DNA from: Chryseobacterium jejuense
GTDB lineage: Bacteria; Bacteroidota; Bacteroidia; Flavobacteriales; Weeksellaceae
Reading direction: 5' to 3'
Assembly (NCBI RefSeq): GCF_017877355.1
Contig: NZ_JAGIPR010000001.1
Coordinates: forward strand, 434,001 to 498,000
Length of the DNA stretch: 64,000 bases
Of this stretch, positions 42,846 to 51,691 are shown one piece after another. Both the position numbers and the translations under genes were made by a program. Numbering within the stretch: position 1 is the stretch's first letter; each line of letters begins with the position of its first letter. A model generated the notes under the pieces. That model made no database searches. It worked only from the letters and a program-made list of their open reading frames with translations, and was not told where the DNA came from.

Positions 42846-43403
42846 TTATGAATTTAAAGCTTTGCTCAATTTTATAGCATCCTGATTGTTAGGGTCGTAC
42901 TGCAGAGATTTTGCAATATGTTCTTTTGCTTTATTCGGATCAGTTTGTTGTTCTGAGAAGGCAATATAGAAGTAAGCATAGGCCAGATTCTTCTTATTCT
43001 GTTCTACTTCTTCCGGTTTTACAGCAGCAACGTACTTTTCATAGGCAATCTTTGCATTGGCATCATCTTTAGCCGACTGATAAGCATAAGCTTGGCTATA
43101 ATAAGATGGTGCCCAATCCGGTAGTAAAACGGATATTTTTTTCCAGGTTTCAACTGCATTTGTCCAGTCTGATGCTTCCTGATAAGCATTAGCCAATTGG
43201 GCTAAGGCTTCCGTATCTTTTGGGTTGGCTTCAATTTGTTTTTTAAGGCCTTCAATAGTAGGGTTTTGTTGAGTAGCAGCAGTTTGAGTTGCTGTACTGT
43301 TCGCACTGTCCACTTGAGTGGTTTGTGCACTTACAAAACTTGCGCTTCCTACTAGAATTAAACCTGCAAATAGGTTTTTGATGTTAACTTTCGGCATTTT
43401 CAT
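42846..43403 (-). CDS. Periplasmic tetratricopeptide-repeat protein
   Basis: A 185-residue product with a signal peptide (MKMPKVNIKNLFAGLILVG, cut near VSAQ) and a low-complexity stretch of T, A and Q residues. Residues about 55-175 contain three to four TPR units (PKDTEALAQLANAYQEASDW, APSYYSQAYAYQSAKDD). TPRs mediate protein contacts; no enzyme activity is suggested. The gene reads leftwards, with its end at the terminator 42805 and divergent from pepE. Confidence 0.82.
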   Translation of the reverse strand: MKMPKVNIKNLFAGLILVGSASFVSAQTTQVDSANSTATQTAATQQNPTIEGLKKQIEANPKDTEALAQLANAYQEASDWTNAVETWKKISVLLPDWAPSYYSQAYAYQSAKDDANAKIAYEKYVAAVKPEEVEQNKKNLAYAYFYIAFSEQQTDPNKAKEHIAKSLQYDPNNQDAIKLSKALNS

Positions 43404-43526
43404 AATCTTATATTTTATAATTCGAATTTTTAAAATTCAATAATAATTCCATAAAAGCTCAAATTTTAGAGGCTTTAAGGTTTTTTAGAAAATATTAACG
43501 GGAATCCTATTTTTTTTAGATTAATT

Positions 43527-43557
43527 TTTGATTCGTTGAGGTTTGAACTTATCTTTG
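43527..43557 (+). promoter_or_regulatory. Perfect Bacteroidota promoter of pepE
   Basis: TTTG (43527-43530) and TATCTTTG (43550-43557) are exactly 19 bases apart, 30 bases before the pepE ATG. Confidence 0.78.
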
Positions 43558-43587
43558 TAAGTCTATTTTTATAATCAAAATAATCCT

Positions 43588-44280
43588 ATGAATATCATAT
43601 TAGCTTCTACTTCTACGCTTTTCGGCGGAGAATATCTTGAATATTTAAGAGAAGAATTAATCCAATTATATGCAGGAATTGACGAAATTGTTTTTGTTCC
43701 TTTTGCAAGACCGGGAGGTATTTCCCATGATGATTATACGGTAAAAGCCCGTTCATTTTTTGAAACCATCAACATCAAAGTAAAAGGGCTTCATGAATTT
43801 GAAGATAAAATAGAAGCTCTAAATAAGGCAAAAGGATTTTTTACCGGTGGTGGAAATACATTTTTATTGGTGAAAACATTACATGAAGAAGGTTTAATGT
43901 CTGCTTTAAAAGAAAATGTAACCAATGGAAAACCATACTTAGGATGCAGTGCAGGAAGCAATATCGGAGGACAGAATATGAAAACAACGAATGATATGCC
44001 GATTGTTTATCCGCCAAGTTTCGACTGTATGGGATTGGTTCCGTTCAATCTTAACCCGCATTATCTTGATCCGAACCCGGATTTAAAACATAATGGCGAA
44101 ACAAGAGAAACTCGTATTTTGGAATTCCTTACTCAAAATGATCTTAAAGTTGTGGGCCTTAGAGAAGGAAACTGGATCAGAAGAATCAATAATACCATTA
44201 CTGTAGAAGGAAGTGAACTGACCCGAATTTTTGAAAAAGGAAAAGATCCTTACGAAATAGAAGCTGGAAGTTCTTTATAA
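43588..44280 (+). CDS. pepE: Dipeptidase E (peptidase family S51)
   Basis: PepE hydrolyses dipeptides that begin with aspartate. The 230-residue protein shows the S51 catalytic triad: S121 in GCSAGSNIGG, D136 and H158 (NPHYLDP), with GGGNTF nearby. The positions match those of the Salmonella enzyme (S120, D135, H157). Cytoplasmic. Its stop TAA overlaps the next start (TAATG), so the following zinc-ribbon gene is translated from the same message. Confidence 0.94.
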   Translation: MNIILASTSTLFGGEYLEYLREELIQLYAGIDEIVFVPFARPGGISHDDYTVKARSFFETINIKVKGLHEFEDKIEALNKAKGFFTGGGNTFLLVKTLHEEGLMSALKENVTNGKPYLGCSAGSNIGGQNMKTTNDMPIVYPPSFDCMGLVPFNLNPHYLDPNPDLKHNGETRETRILEFLTQNDLKVVGLREGNWIRRINNTITVEGSELTRIFEKGKDPYEIEAGSSL

Positions 44281-45143
44281 TGAAACAGCAGGACATCAAT
44301 AGCTTTATAGAACGCAATCTTAAGAATTTTTCAGTGAACAGTACCGGTTGGAATGATCTGATCGGAAAAATGCTCTCTGAATTGGTTGCTGCAGGCTGGA
44401 ATATGGAACATGATGTTTTTGGAAAAGAGAAATTCGGAGGACTGCGATGCTATATTTATTCTGAAGATGAAGAATTGAATGCCAGGCTGAGAAAGATCAC
44501 TAATAAATATGCCCGACTGTCTGGAAAGGTCTGTGAGATTTGTGGTAATGAGGGGAAATTAAGAATCATTAATTCGTGGGAAACCACCTTATGCATTCAT
44601 CATTTTATTGATCAGAAGCCCATCATGGAAATTGATGAAAATGAGAATATTGTTTATAAACAGAAACCTATTCTGAACTTGAAAGATATTGTAAAAGCGG
44701 AAGTAGAATTTGATTTGGAAAAATTGAAACTCTACACTAAAGAGCAGATCAATACTGATGAATATTTCTCTTTTTCCAGGCAGGAACCGAATTATTATCT
44801 GCTTTTAAAGACTGTTCCTCCACATTTGTTTTCTGAAGATATGCAGAGCAGAATTTCGGATTTGTTCCAGAATCTGAAAGATTGTGAGGTGTGTGGACAT
44901 AAAGCACTATATCATAAATCCTGTTTACGTTGCCATAATGAACCTTGGGGTGCCAGTAAATATCACGAGGAAGATTATGGGGAAAAGCTCGAATATATAA
45001 AAGAATGTCAAATGGATATGTTCATAGACGAGGATGGCTATGAGGATTATTTTAATTATGATCGTTCATTTGAGAAAATTTCTGGCCATGAGATTCTTTT
45101 CTCTCCCGATGATCTTGAGGAATATAAAAAGCTTTTATTTTAA
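44280..45143 (+). CDS. Double zinc-ribbon protein coupled to pepE, function unknown
   Basis: The 287-residue product has two clear zinc-binding sites: C85-x2-C88 with C105/H107-H108 (CEICGNEG, LCIHH) and C202-x2-C205 with C215-x2-C218 (CEVCGHKA, CLRCH). Between them lies an acidic, hydrophilic linker, and the C-terminus is strongly acidic. No nuclease or transferase motif is recognised. It overlaps the pepE stop by one base, so the two are co-expressed. Its size and the internal duplication of the ribbon are unusual; a role in protein or nucleic acid contacts is conceivable only from the ribbons. Confidence 0.7.
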   Translation: MKQQDINSFIERNLKNFSVNSTGWNDLIGKMLSELVAAGWNMEHDVFGKEKFGGLRCYIYSEDEELNARLRKITNKYARLSGKVCEICGNEGKLRIINSWETTLCIHHFIDQKPIMEIDENENIVYKQKPILNLKDIVKAEVEFDLEKLKLYTKEQINTDEYFSFSRQEPNYYLLLKTVPPHLFSEDMQSRISDLFQNLKDCEVCGHKALYHKSCLRCHNEPWGASKYHEEDYGEKLEYIKECQMDMFIDEDGYEDYFNYDRSFEKISGHEILFSPDDLEEYKKLLF

Positions 45144-45189
45144 CTATATTTGAGTTAGATTTTAAATAAAGTAATAGATACAATTTTAA

Positions 45190-45290
45190 ATTACTGTCAT
45201 TCCAACGTAGGAGGAATCTCATTGGCAACTTAGGTTTCTCATTGAACTGCGTGCACAAGATTTCAGTTTGTATTCGGAATGATAAGTTTA
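45190..45290. repeat. Dispersed intergenic repeat of the 'GTCATTCC...GGAATGA' kind
   Basis: TGTCATTCCAACGTAGGAGG, AATCTCA and, further on, TTCGGAATGATAAG resemble other non-coding pieces, including the one at 25450-25490 (GTCATGGCGAACAAAGTGA...GCAATCTCA). The outer words GTCATTCC and GGAATGA are near-inverted. Degenerate; boundaries approximate. Confidence 0.4.
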
Positions 45291-45308
45291 GTATAAAACA
45301 ACAATGCA

Positions 45309-46682
45309 ATGAAAAAAACACTTGCAGTTCTCACTCTTTCTGTACAGATTGTTGCGGCCCAGAATATGGCTCAAAAATTAGACAAAGTAACCAAAGATCT
45401 TATGGATTCTTCAGGCACAGTTGCTTCCAGTTTATCATTTTATGTGTCAGACGAAAGTGGTAATTTTATATACGAATATCAGGGAAGTAAAGGCCTTTCT
45501 ACTGCTTCTACACAGAAAATATTTACCGCAGGCGCTGCTTTAGAAACCTTAGGGAAAAATTATACCTATACTACCACTTCAAGTTATTCCGGAAGCATAT
45601 CCGGCGGGAACCTGAATGGGAATCTCTTCATCAGTTCCAATGGTGATCCTACTTTAGGAAGTTGGCGATATGAAGCTTATAAGCCTGAAAGTTTTAAAAA
45701 GAAACTGATAGAGGCTATTAAGAACTCTGGAATTACAAAAATTTCCGGTGATCTGGTGATTGATGATTCTTATTTTGACCATCAGACTATTCCGGGTGGA
45801 TGGCCGTGGGATGATCTTGGAAATTATTACGGGGCAGGAGTTTGGGGAATTAACTGGAGAGAAAACCAATTTGATATCAACATCAATGGAGCAGATTTTA
45901 AAAGCTTTTCCTATCCATTGGAAAACGTAAAATGGCTGAATGATCTGAAAGCAGGCGGCAGTTCCGATCAAAGTTTGATCTTTACAGCTCCTCATTCCAA
46001 TGTAGCGCTGATTAATGGAATGCTTCCGGGGGGAAAAACGGTAACGGTTTCCGGTTCTACTCCTAATCCGCCTGTACAATTGGCAACTGAAGTGAAACAA
46101 TGGTTAAAAGAATCCGGAATTGAACTTTCTGGAAAGGCCATTACCAATTCACAGCTCGAGTTAGATGGAAAACAGGCTTTGGAAGCTCCTAAAAGCAATA
46201 TTATACTGACCTATCAGTCTCCAACACTGGATAAAATAATCTATTGGTTTTTAAGAAAAAGTGTCAACCTGTATGGGGAAACTCTGATTAAGACTTTAGG
46301 AAAAGAGAAAAAAGGAAATCCTAGTTTTAAAAGTGGTGTAGCTTATTTAAAGGAATTCTGGAAGTCAAAAGGAATCAACCCCAATATGATTAATTTTGCT
46401 GATGGAAGCGGACTTTCTCCGCAGAATTATGTAGCGGCAAAAGCTCAAGTGCAGGCCCTTTTATATGCAAAAAAACAATCATGGTTTGAATCTTATTATG
46501 ATGGCTTCCCGGTTCAGGACAATGGCATGAAAATGAAAAGCGGAACGATGCGGGATACCAAGTCTTTTGCAGGCTATCATACTGCGAAAGATGGAAAGAA
46601 ATATGTATTTTCAATTATTATCAATAACTATCAGGGAAGTGGGAGTGCAGAGCTGCAGAAAATTCTTAATGTTTTAAAATAA
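45309..46682 (+). CDS. dacB: D-alanyl-D-alanine carboxypeptidase/endopeptidase (PBP4 type, family S13)
   Basis: The 457-residue product has a signal peptide ending VAAQ. It contains the acyl-enzyme motif S67-T-Q-K70 (family SxxK), DGSGLSPQNYV and the KSGT triad near residue 405 (MKMKSGTMRD), plus the large insertion between SxxK and the next motif typical of PBP4. It trims or opens peptidoglycan cross-links in the periplasm. The histidine kinase gene follows 6 bases later with a TTG start. A dispersed repeat lies upstream instead of an obvious promoter. Confidence 0.94.
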   Translation: MKKTLAVLTLSVQIVAAQNMAQKLDKVTKDLMDSSGTVASSLSFYVSDESGNFIYEYQGSKGLSTASTQKIFTAGAALETLGKNYTYTTTSSYSGSISGGNLNGNLFISSNGDPTLGSWRYEAYKPESFKKKLIEAIKNSGITKISGDLVIDDSYFDHQTIPGGWPWDDLGNYYGAGVWGINWRENQFDININGADFKSFSYPLENVKWLNDLKAGGSSDQSLIFTAPHSNVALINGMLPGGKTVTVSGSTPNPPVQLATEVKQWLKESGIELSGKAITNSQLELDGKQALEAPKSNIILTYQSPTLDKIIYWFLRKSVNLYGETLIKTLGKEKKGNPSFKSGVAYLKEFWKSKGINPNMINFADGSGLSPQNYVAAKAQVQALLYAKKQSWFESYYDGFPVQDNGMKMKSGTMRDTKSFAGYHTAKDGKKYVFSIIINNYQGSGSAELQKILNVLK

Positions 46683-46688
46683 ATAATC

Positions 46689-47855
46689 TTGAGGAAATCC
46701 ATATTAACCAGACTGAATAACTGGATCATTTTTGTTGTAATGACTACACTGGTAATTGCCATCGTGGTATCTTCTACAACATTGATTAATTTCCTCAGAA
46801 AAGAGGAGATTAAAAGGATTAATCTGCTTTCCAAGGCCATCAGAATCCAACAGGAAGTGAAAAGTCCGGATACTGATGTACTGGATCTGCTACCTGAGAT
46901 TCTGAACATTAATAATACCATTCCGTTCATTGTGACGGATAAATATAAAAATCCTATCCTTGAGCTTGGGTATTACCGTAATATTCCGGAAAGTACCATC
47001 AAGAGTCCGGAAAAGCTTCATAATCTGATGATGAATATGGAGAAAAACTACGTTCCGATTGAAATTAAAGTTCCGGACGGAAATAATCAGTTTGTGTATT
47101 ATGACAATTCCCGATTGCTTAATAATCTAAGGTATTCACCCTATATTTTAGGTTTGTTTATTCTATTGTATTTTGGATTTACTTTCTGGTTTTTTAAGAC
47201 CATTAAAAAGACGGATGAAGGTTATCTTTGGGCAGGTTTGGCTAAAGAAACAGCCCATCAGATCGGAACGCCTTTGTCTTCCATGATTGGCTGGATGGAA
47301 ATCATGAAGTTGGAAAATCCTGATTCCGAAGGTGTACATGAAATTGAAAAAGATATTGAAAGGCTAAGAACCATTTCAGAACGTTTCTCCAAAATAGGTT
47401 CTGTTCCGGAACTGAACGATATGAATTTCAACGAAACAATTCAGGAGAACTATGACTATTTAAAAACAAGGATTTCAAGAAAGGTTGATTTTACCCTTCA
47501 TCTTCCTGCTTATATTGTTTTGGTTCCGCATAATAAAATCCTGATGAGCTGGGTAATTGAAAACCTTGTGAAAAATGCTGTAGATGCTATGAAAGGAGAA
47601 GGTGCCATTGTGATGTCCGTTTTTGAAAGAAATAAAAATTTACTGATTGAAGTAAAAGACAATGGCAGCGGAATGACGAGTCAACAGGCAAGAAATGCTT
47701 TTAAACCGGGATATTCAACTAAGAAAAGAGGTTGGGGACTTGGATTGTCATTGGCTCAGAGAGTTATTCATGAATATCATAGTGGAGATATTAAGATTTC
47801 TCAAACAGAGGTTGGAAAGGGAACTACATTCAGAATTACCATTAGAAAAATGTAA
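46689..47855 (+). CDS. Sensor histidine kinase
   Basis: The TTG at 46689 is chosen because the first helix (WIIFVVMTTLVIAIVV, about residues 12-27) needs its N-terminal flank, and the next ATG would start inside it. The 388-residue protein has two membrane helices (the second near residues 150-175, ILGLFILLYFGFTFWFF), a short periplasmic loop, a dimerisation helix with the phospho-accepting histidine in KETAHQIGTPLSSM and an ATPase domain (NLVKNAVDAM, DNGSGM, GWGLGLSLAQRVI). No response regulator is adjacent. It follows dacB by six bases. Confidence 0.9.
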   Translation: MRKSILTRLNNWIIFVVMTTLVIAIVVSSTTLINFLRKEEIKRINLLSKAIRIQQEVKSPDTDVLDLLPEILNINNTIPFIVTDKYKNPILELGYYRNIPESTIKSPEKLHNLMMNMEKNYVPIEIKVPDGNNQFVYYDNSRLLNNLRYSPYILGLFILLYFGFTFWFFKTIKKTDEGYLWAGLAKETAHQIGTPLSSMIGWMEIMKLENPDSEGVHEIEKDIERLRTISERFSKIGSVPELNDMNFNETIQENYDYLKTRISRKVDFTLHLPAYIVLVPHNKILMSWVIENLVKNAVDAMKGEGAIVMSVFERNKNLLIEVKDNGSGMTSQQARNAFKPGYSTKKRGWGLGLSLAQRVIHEYHSGDIKISQTEVGKGTTFRITIRKM

Positions 47856-47895
47856 AGTGATTAAGAAGTATCAATCATAGCTTCTAAGAAAAAAC

Positions 47896-47922
47896 AAAAG
47901 CGGGGAAAATATCCCCGCTTTT
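47896..47922. terminator. Bidirectional terminator
   Basis: AAAAGCGGGG and CCCCGCTTTT form a strong stem between the kinase and the convergent M61 gene. Confidence 0.85.
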
Positions 47923-47926
47923 CTAT

Positions 47927-49783
47927 TTATTTTTTACCTGTCAGCCATTGAGTCTGCAGTTTCAGTTCTTCCGGAGCTGGATTGGCTTTAAACTGAAGCG
48001 TTTCCATACTTAATTTATCCAGAATAGCTTTTCCTTTAAGCGTTATTTTCTCTTTCTTACCAGCATTGTCTCTTAGAACAGTTACTGTAACATCCTGTCC
48101 TTCTTTGATCGTTTTGGTATACCCGATAAGTTCCTGAATTTTTTGAATGTCAATAGTCTTTCCATCCAGGGCAAGGATCTGATCGGTAATTTTAAATCCT
48201 ATGCTCTTGGCAAATGGAGATAAAGCGGAGTTCTCATCAAAAGCCAGTGCTTTATTTTTGTCATCATATCCTGTCTGATTCGGATCTTTAATAAACCAGA
48301 AAATAGGCGGAGTTTCCTGTTTGTGAACTTCCACTCCTACCATCTTCAGATATTCTGCATAAGGAGTAGGCTGGCTTCCCGCAATGTATTTATTATAAAA
48401 ATCCTTTACCTGAGGATAACCTGTTACTGTTACCAATTCATCAATCAGTTTATCATCCTTGAACGGTTTATTTTCCCCAAATCTTTGGGATAGTTTTCTG
48501 ATCATATCACGGTATCCCATTTCTCCGTTGGAAAGTTTTCTCAACTCAATATCCATGCACATAGCCAGAAGGGTTCCTTTTTCATATACATTTCTGTATT
48601 GGTCCTTATACTGATCCTGTAATACATTTTTACTCATTACCGTAAATGGCATGGTATCATTGTAATTCTTGGAGTTGGTGATTTTTTCTCCAATCCTTTT
48701 AATAAATTCATCCTTGTTAATAAGCCCTTCCTGAATCTGGAATAAATTGGCAAAATATTCAGTTCCGCCTTCGTACATCCATAAATGTTGAGACATTTTC
48801 GGATCTGCATAATTAAAATAGTGGATCTCTTCGGAATGGGTTTTCAAAGGATTAACCGTGTGGAAAAATTCATGAGAAACCACATCTGTGATGGTTTGGT
48901 CAATAGCATCTTTAGGCATAGCTTCAGGAAGAACCACACTGGTAGACTCATGATGTTCTAACGCTCCAAAACCTTTTACCATAGGACCATCACCACCAGA
49001 CAGATAAAGCATGATAGCATACTTTTTATTGGTATTCATATCCCCAAGGAATTTCTTTTGTGCCACTACCATTTTTTCAAGATTATCCTTGAAGTCTGCA
49101 GCTTTGTATTTTCCGGTTGGAGAATAAACTCCCAAAACAAGATCCATTCCTCCTGCATTGAAGGAGATATAATCCGGTTTAGTATACATGAGCGGAGAAT
49201 CTGTCACTTTTGCATAATTGGCAAGAGTATAGGTATCTGTGGATTCAGATTTATCCTGATCTACCAAAGCTGTTGTACCATAGAAATCAGTTGGTTTTTG
49301 AATAACAAGCTGATAAGGAACATCCTGCATATTTTCAATATAGCCGATGAAACCGTGGGTATTGATCATATAGACTTTTCCTGCTTCAATATCCGTTCCT
49401 GAAGGGGAAAATACAGCTTTATGTTTTGACGTATCCATTTCTTCATCAAAACTGTCATTTACAAGATAGGAAATCTTGCTCAGGTTTTGAGCTTTTTTTA
49501 ATGAATAGCTGTTATCATTAACTTTTGTGAAGGCCAATTCCTTTCCTTTGTTGTCATAAAACTTAATGCCCTCTATGAACCTTCCATAATCATCTACAGA
49601 GTAAGTTCCCGGAACCGTTTTCGGAAAATGAAATTTGATATCTCCCGATTTCATTTTCGGAAACTCCATCGTAACGGCTACTTTATCATCTTTTACATTA
49701 ACGAGGTCAATAGTGGTTTTTATAGATTGGGCATTCGCTAAAAAAGCGGCAAAGAGGCCTAAGCTAAGTGCTGTTTTTCTCAT
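47927..49783 (-). CDS. M61-family metallopeptidase with PDZ domain
   Basis: The 618-residue product has a signal peptide ending LANAQ and an N-terminal beta region, then the M61 glycyl-aminopeptidase-like core with the zinc motif HEFFH (about residues 301-305, VVSHEFFHTVNPLK) and a downstream EGGTEYFANL carrying the third ligand. Residues about 500-600 form a PDZ domain (ALDGKTIDIQKIQELIG). Secreted or periplasmic. It is the first of three metallopeptidase genes read leftwards in a row. Confidence 0.9.
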   Translation of the reverse strand: MRKTALSLGLFAAFLANAQSIKTTIDLVNVKDDKVAVTMEFPKMKSGDIKFHFPKTVPGTYSVDDYGRFIEGIKFYDNKGKELAFTKVNDNSYSLKKAQNLSKISYLVNDSFDEEMDTSKHKAVFSPSGTDIEAGKVYMINTHGFIGYIENMQDVPYQLVIQKPTDFYGTTALVDQDKSESTDTYTLANYAKVTDSPLMYTKPDYISFNAGGMDLVLGVYSPTGKYKAADFKDNLEKMVVAQKKFLGDMNTNKKYAIMLYLSGGDGPMVKGFGALEHHESTSVVLPEAMPKDAIDQTITDVVSHEFFHTVNPLKTHSEEIHYFNYADPKMSQHLWMYEGGTEYFANLFQIQEGLINKDEFIKRIGEKITNSKNYNDTMPFTVMSKNVLQDQYKDQYRNVYEKGTLLAMCMDIELRKLSNGEMGYRDMIRKLSQRFGENKPFKDDKLIDELVTVTGYPQVKDFYNKYIAGSQPTPYAEYLKMVGVEVHKQETPPIFWFIKDPNQTGYDDKNKALAFDENSALSPFAKSIGFKITDQILALDGKTIDIQKIQELIGYTKTIKEGQDVTVTVLRDNAGKKEKITLKGKAILDKLSMETLQFKANPAPEELKLQTQWLTGKK

Positions 49784-49875
49784 TAGGTTTAAATTTATAG
49801 TTAAATAGTTGCTTGTTTTTCCATTTTGTTACGGAATCAAGTATTAAACTTTTCTTAAAAATTTTTAATAAAAAC

Positions 49876-49915
49876 AAAAAAGCAAACCTGCTGATCCGCA
49901 GATTTGCTTTTTTTT
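49876..49915. terminator. Terminator of the M1 peptidase gene
   Basis: AAGCAAA.CTGC pairs with GCAG.TTTGCTT and long A and T runs flank the stem. Confidence 0.8.
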
Positions 49916-49916
49916 C

Positions 49917-51548
49917 TTACTGTGTGCTTACATAATTAACGTAGTAATTTTTGTTCAGCTCAACAGGAGTGTTTTTCTTCAGCTTTACTGTTTGCCATTC
50001 TTCAGTTGGGTTTATCGTTTGATCTCCATTGATAATGATCGGAAGTTTCAAGTTTTTCACAACATTCGTATATCTGAATTTCAAAGTGTCTCCATTTTGG
50101 GTATATTCAAGAGTAGGTATCTTAATAGTTCTCAGATATTGGTCAAAAACAGTGGAGAAATCAATCCCTGATTTTGATGAAATATAATCTTCAATCTGTT
50201 TTGTAGTAACCGTCTGATGATAGAAATCCTTACCTAATCCTCTTAAAATCTGTCTGAATTTTTCATCATTATTAATCACCTGTCTTATCGTATGAATCAT
50301 GTTGGCTCCTTTCGGATACATATCTCCGCTGCCCTCATTTCTTACTCCATATTTTCCGATAATGGGAACATCATTATCAATTTTTCCTCTAAGGCCGATC
50401 ATATAGATGTCAGCCGATTTTTTATCCAGATAATTTTCTGTAAAAAGAACTTCTGAATACATGGTGAAGCTCTCATGGATCCACATATCTGCTTCATCCT
50501 TTGCGGTGATATTGTTGGCGAACCACTCGTGACCACTTTCATGAATAATGATATAATCCCACTTCAAGCCAATTCCTGTTCCTGAAAGGTCTTTTCCACG
50601 ATAGCCATTCTGGTAACCATTTCCATAAGCAACATTACTTTGGTGCTCCATTCCGAGATAAGGAGAATCTACCAGTTTGTAGGAATCTTCATAGAAAGGG
50701 TAGGGTCCAAACCAGTGTTCAAATGCAGAAAGCATTGGTTTTACCTGCTCAAACTGCTTCTTTGCTTTGTCAAGATTATAGTCAAGAACCCAGTAATCCA
50801 GATCCAGTTTTCCTTTTTCTCCATCAAAAGTATCTTTAAAATTAACATATTTCCCAATATTTGGGATAATAGAGTAGTCGTTGATAGGATTTTTCACTTC
50901 CCAGGTATAAGCAGTCTTGTTTCCGCTGGTCTTTTTATCGATCAATCTACCGTTTCCAACGCCTACAAGATCATTAGGAGTAATAATCTTCATAATGATT
51001 CCATTGTCCGGTTCGTCACTCCAGATATCTTTAGTAGGAAGCCAGATAGAAGACCCTATTCCCTGAACAGCAGGGCTCATCCATGGGTTTCCGTTTTTAT
51101 CTTGGGTGAAAACCCATCCGCCATCCCAGGGAGCATTCTTTGCAATGTGGGGATTCCCGGAATAATCAATATCAATTGTATATTTTTCACCTTTTTTGAA
51201 TTTTTTCTTCGTGGTGATGAATATAAAATCTCCATCCTGTTTAGAGTTGGTAATAGGGAAGCTTGCTGTAATTTTTCCAGCTTTCATCGGTTGCTGAAGG
51301 TCAATCTGAAATATAGGATTGGTGACATCCTTTATAATTTCAAGGCTTATTTTATTCGTTCCCTTAATGCTTTTCTGTTCAAAATCAGGCTCTACGGAAA
51401 AATTGTATTTTTTAACATCCCAAAAATCTCTGAATGGAGTATTGGAACCTTTCAATGTATCTTGTTTAGTATACACTTTATCTTTTTCAAAGAGTTGCCC
51501 AAAAGCAAGTCCCGATACCAATAAAAGTGTGTATGACAGCTTTTTCAT
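49917..51548 (-). CDS. M1-family metallopeptidase
   Basis: The 543-residue product has a signal peptide ending AFGQ. An N-terminal beta-sandwich is followed by the catalytic domain with YLGMEHQSN (in place of the usual GAMEN) and the zinc motif HESGHEW at about residues 334-340, with the third glutamate in the ESFTMYSE region. M1 enzymes remove N-terminal residues from peptides; this short form lacks the long C-terminal helical domain seen in aminopeptidase N. A TACTTTTG box (51573-51580, minus strand) precedes it. Confidence 0.92.
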   Translation of the reverse strand: MKKLSYTLLLVSGLAFGQLFEKDKVYTKQDTLKGSNTPFRDFWDVKKYNFSVEPDFEQKSIKGTNKISLEIIKDVTNPIFQIDLQQPMKAGKITASFPITNSKQDGDFIFITTKKKFKKGEKYTIDIDYSGNPHIAKNAPWDGGWVFTQDKNGNPWMSPAVQGIGSSIWLPTKDIWSDEPDNGIIMKIITPNDLVGVGNGRLIDKKTSGNKTAYTWEVKNPINDYSIIPNIGKYVNFKDTFDGEKGKLDLDYWVLDYNLDKAKKQFEQVKPMLSAFEHWFGPYPFYEDSYKLVDSPYLGMEHQSNVAYGNGYQNGYRGKDLSGTGIGLKWDYIIIHESGHEWFANNITAKDEADMWIHESFTMYSEVLFTENYLDKKSADIYMIGLRGKIDNDVPIIGKYGVRNEGSGDMYPKGANMIHTIRQVINNDEKFRQILRGLGKDFYHQTVTTKQIEDYISSKSGIDFSTVFDQYLRTIKIPTLEYTQNGDTLKFRYTNVVKNLKLPIIINGDQTINPTEEWQTVKLKKNTPVELNKNYYVNYVSTQ

Positions 51549-51572
51549 GTAAAATTAAATTAATAATCTTTT

Positions 51573-51580
51573 CAAAAGTA
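51573..51580 (-). promoter_or_regulatory. -7 promoter box of the M1 peptidase gene
   Basis: CAAAAGTA on the plus strand reads TACTTTTG on the minus strand, 25 bases before the start. Confidence 0.5.
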
Positions 51581-51650
51581 TAAAATTAAATTAACAGCCG
51601 GATAAAGATAATATGAAAATACCGACTTATTTCACCTAAATGTATAAAAA

Positions 51651-51670
51651 AGCCCGGCTAATGCCGGGCT
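51651..51670. terminator. Terminator hairpin downstream of the reprolysin-like gene
   Basis: AGCCCGGC (51651-51658) pairs with GCCGGGCT (51663-51670). The A run before it gives T residues on the minus strand. Confidence 0.7.
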
Positions 51671-51691
51671 GTAATATAAAGAAGGGATTTT

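Noticed and set aside
50640..51524. Long plus-strand open frame of 294 codons
   Set aside because: It is antisense to the M1 peptidase gene, has no promoter or recognisable domain, and its residue pattern (many I, F, N) is that of a shadow frame.
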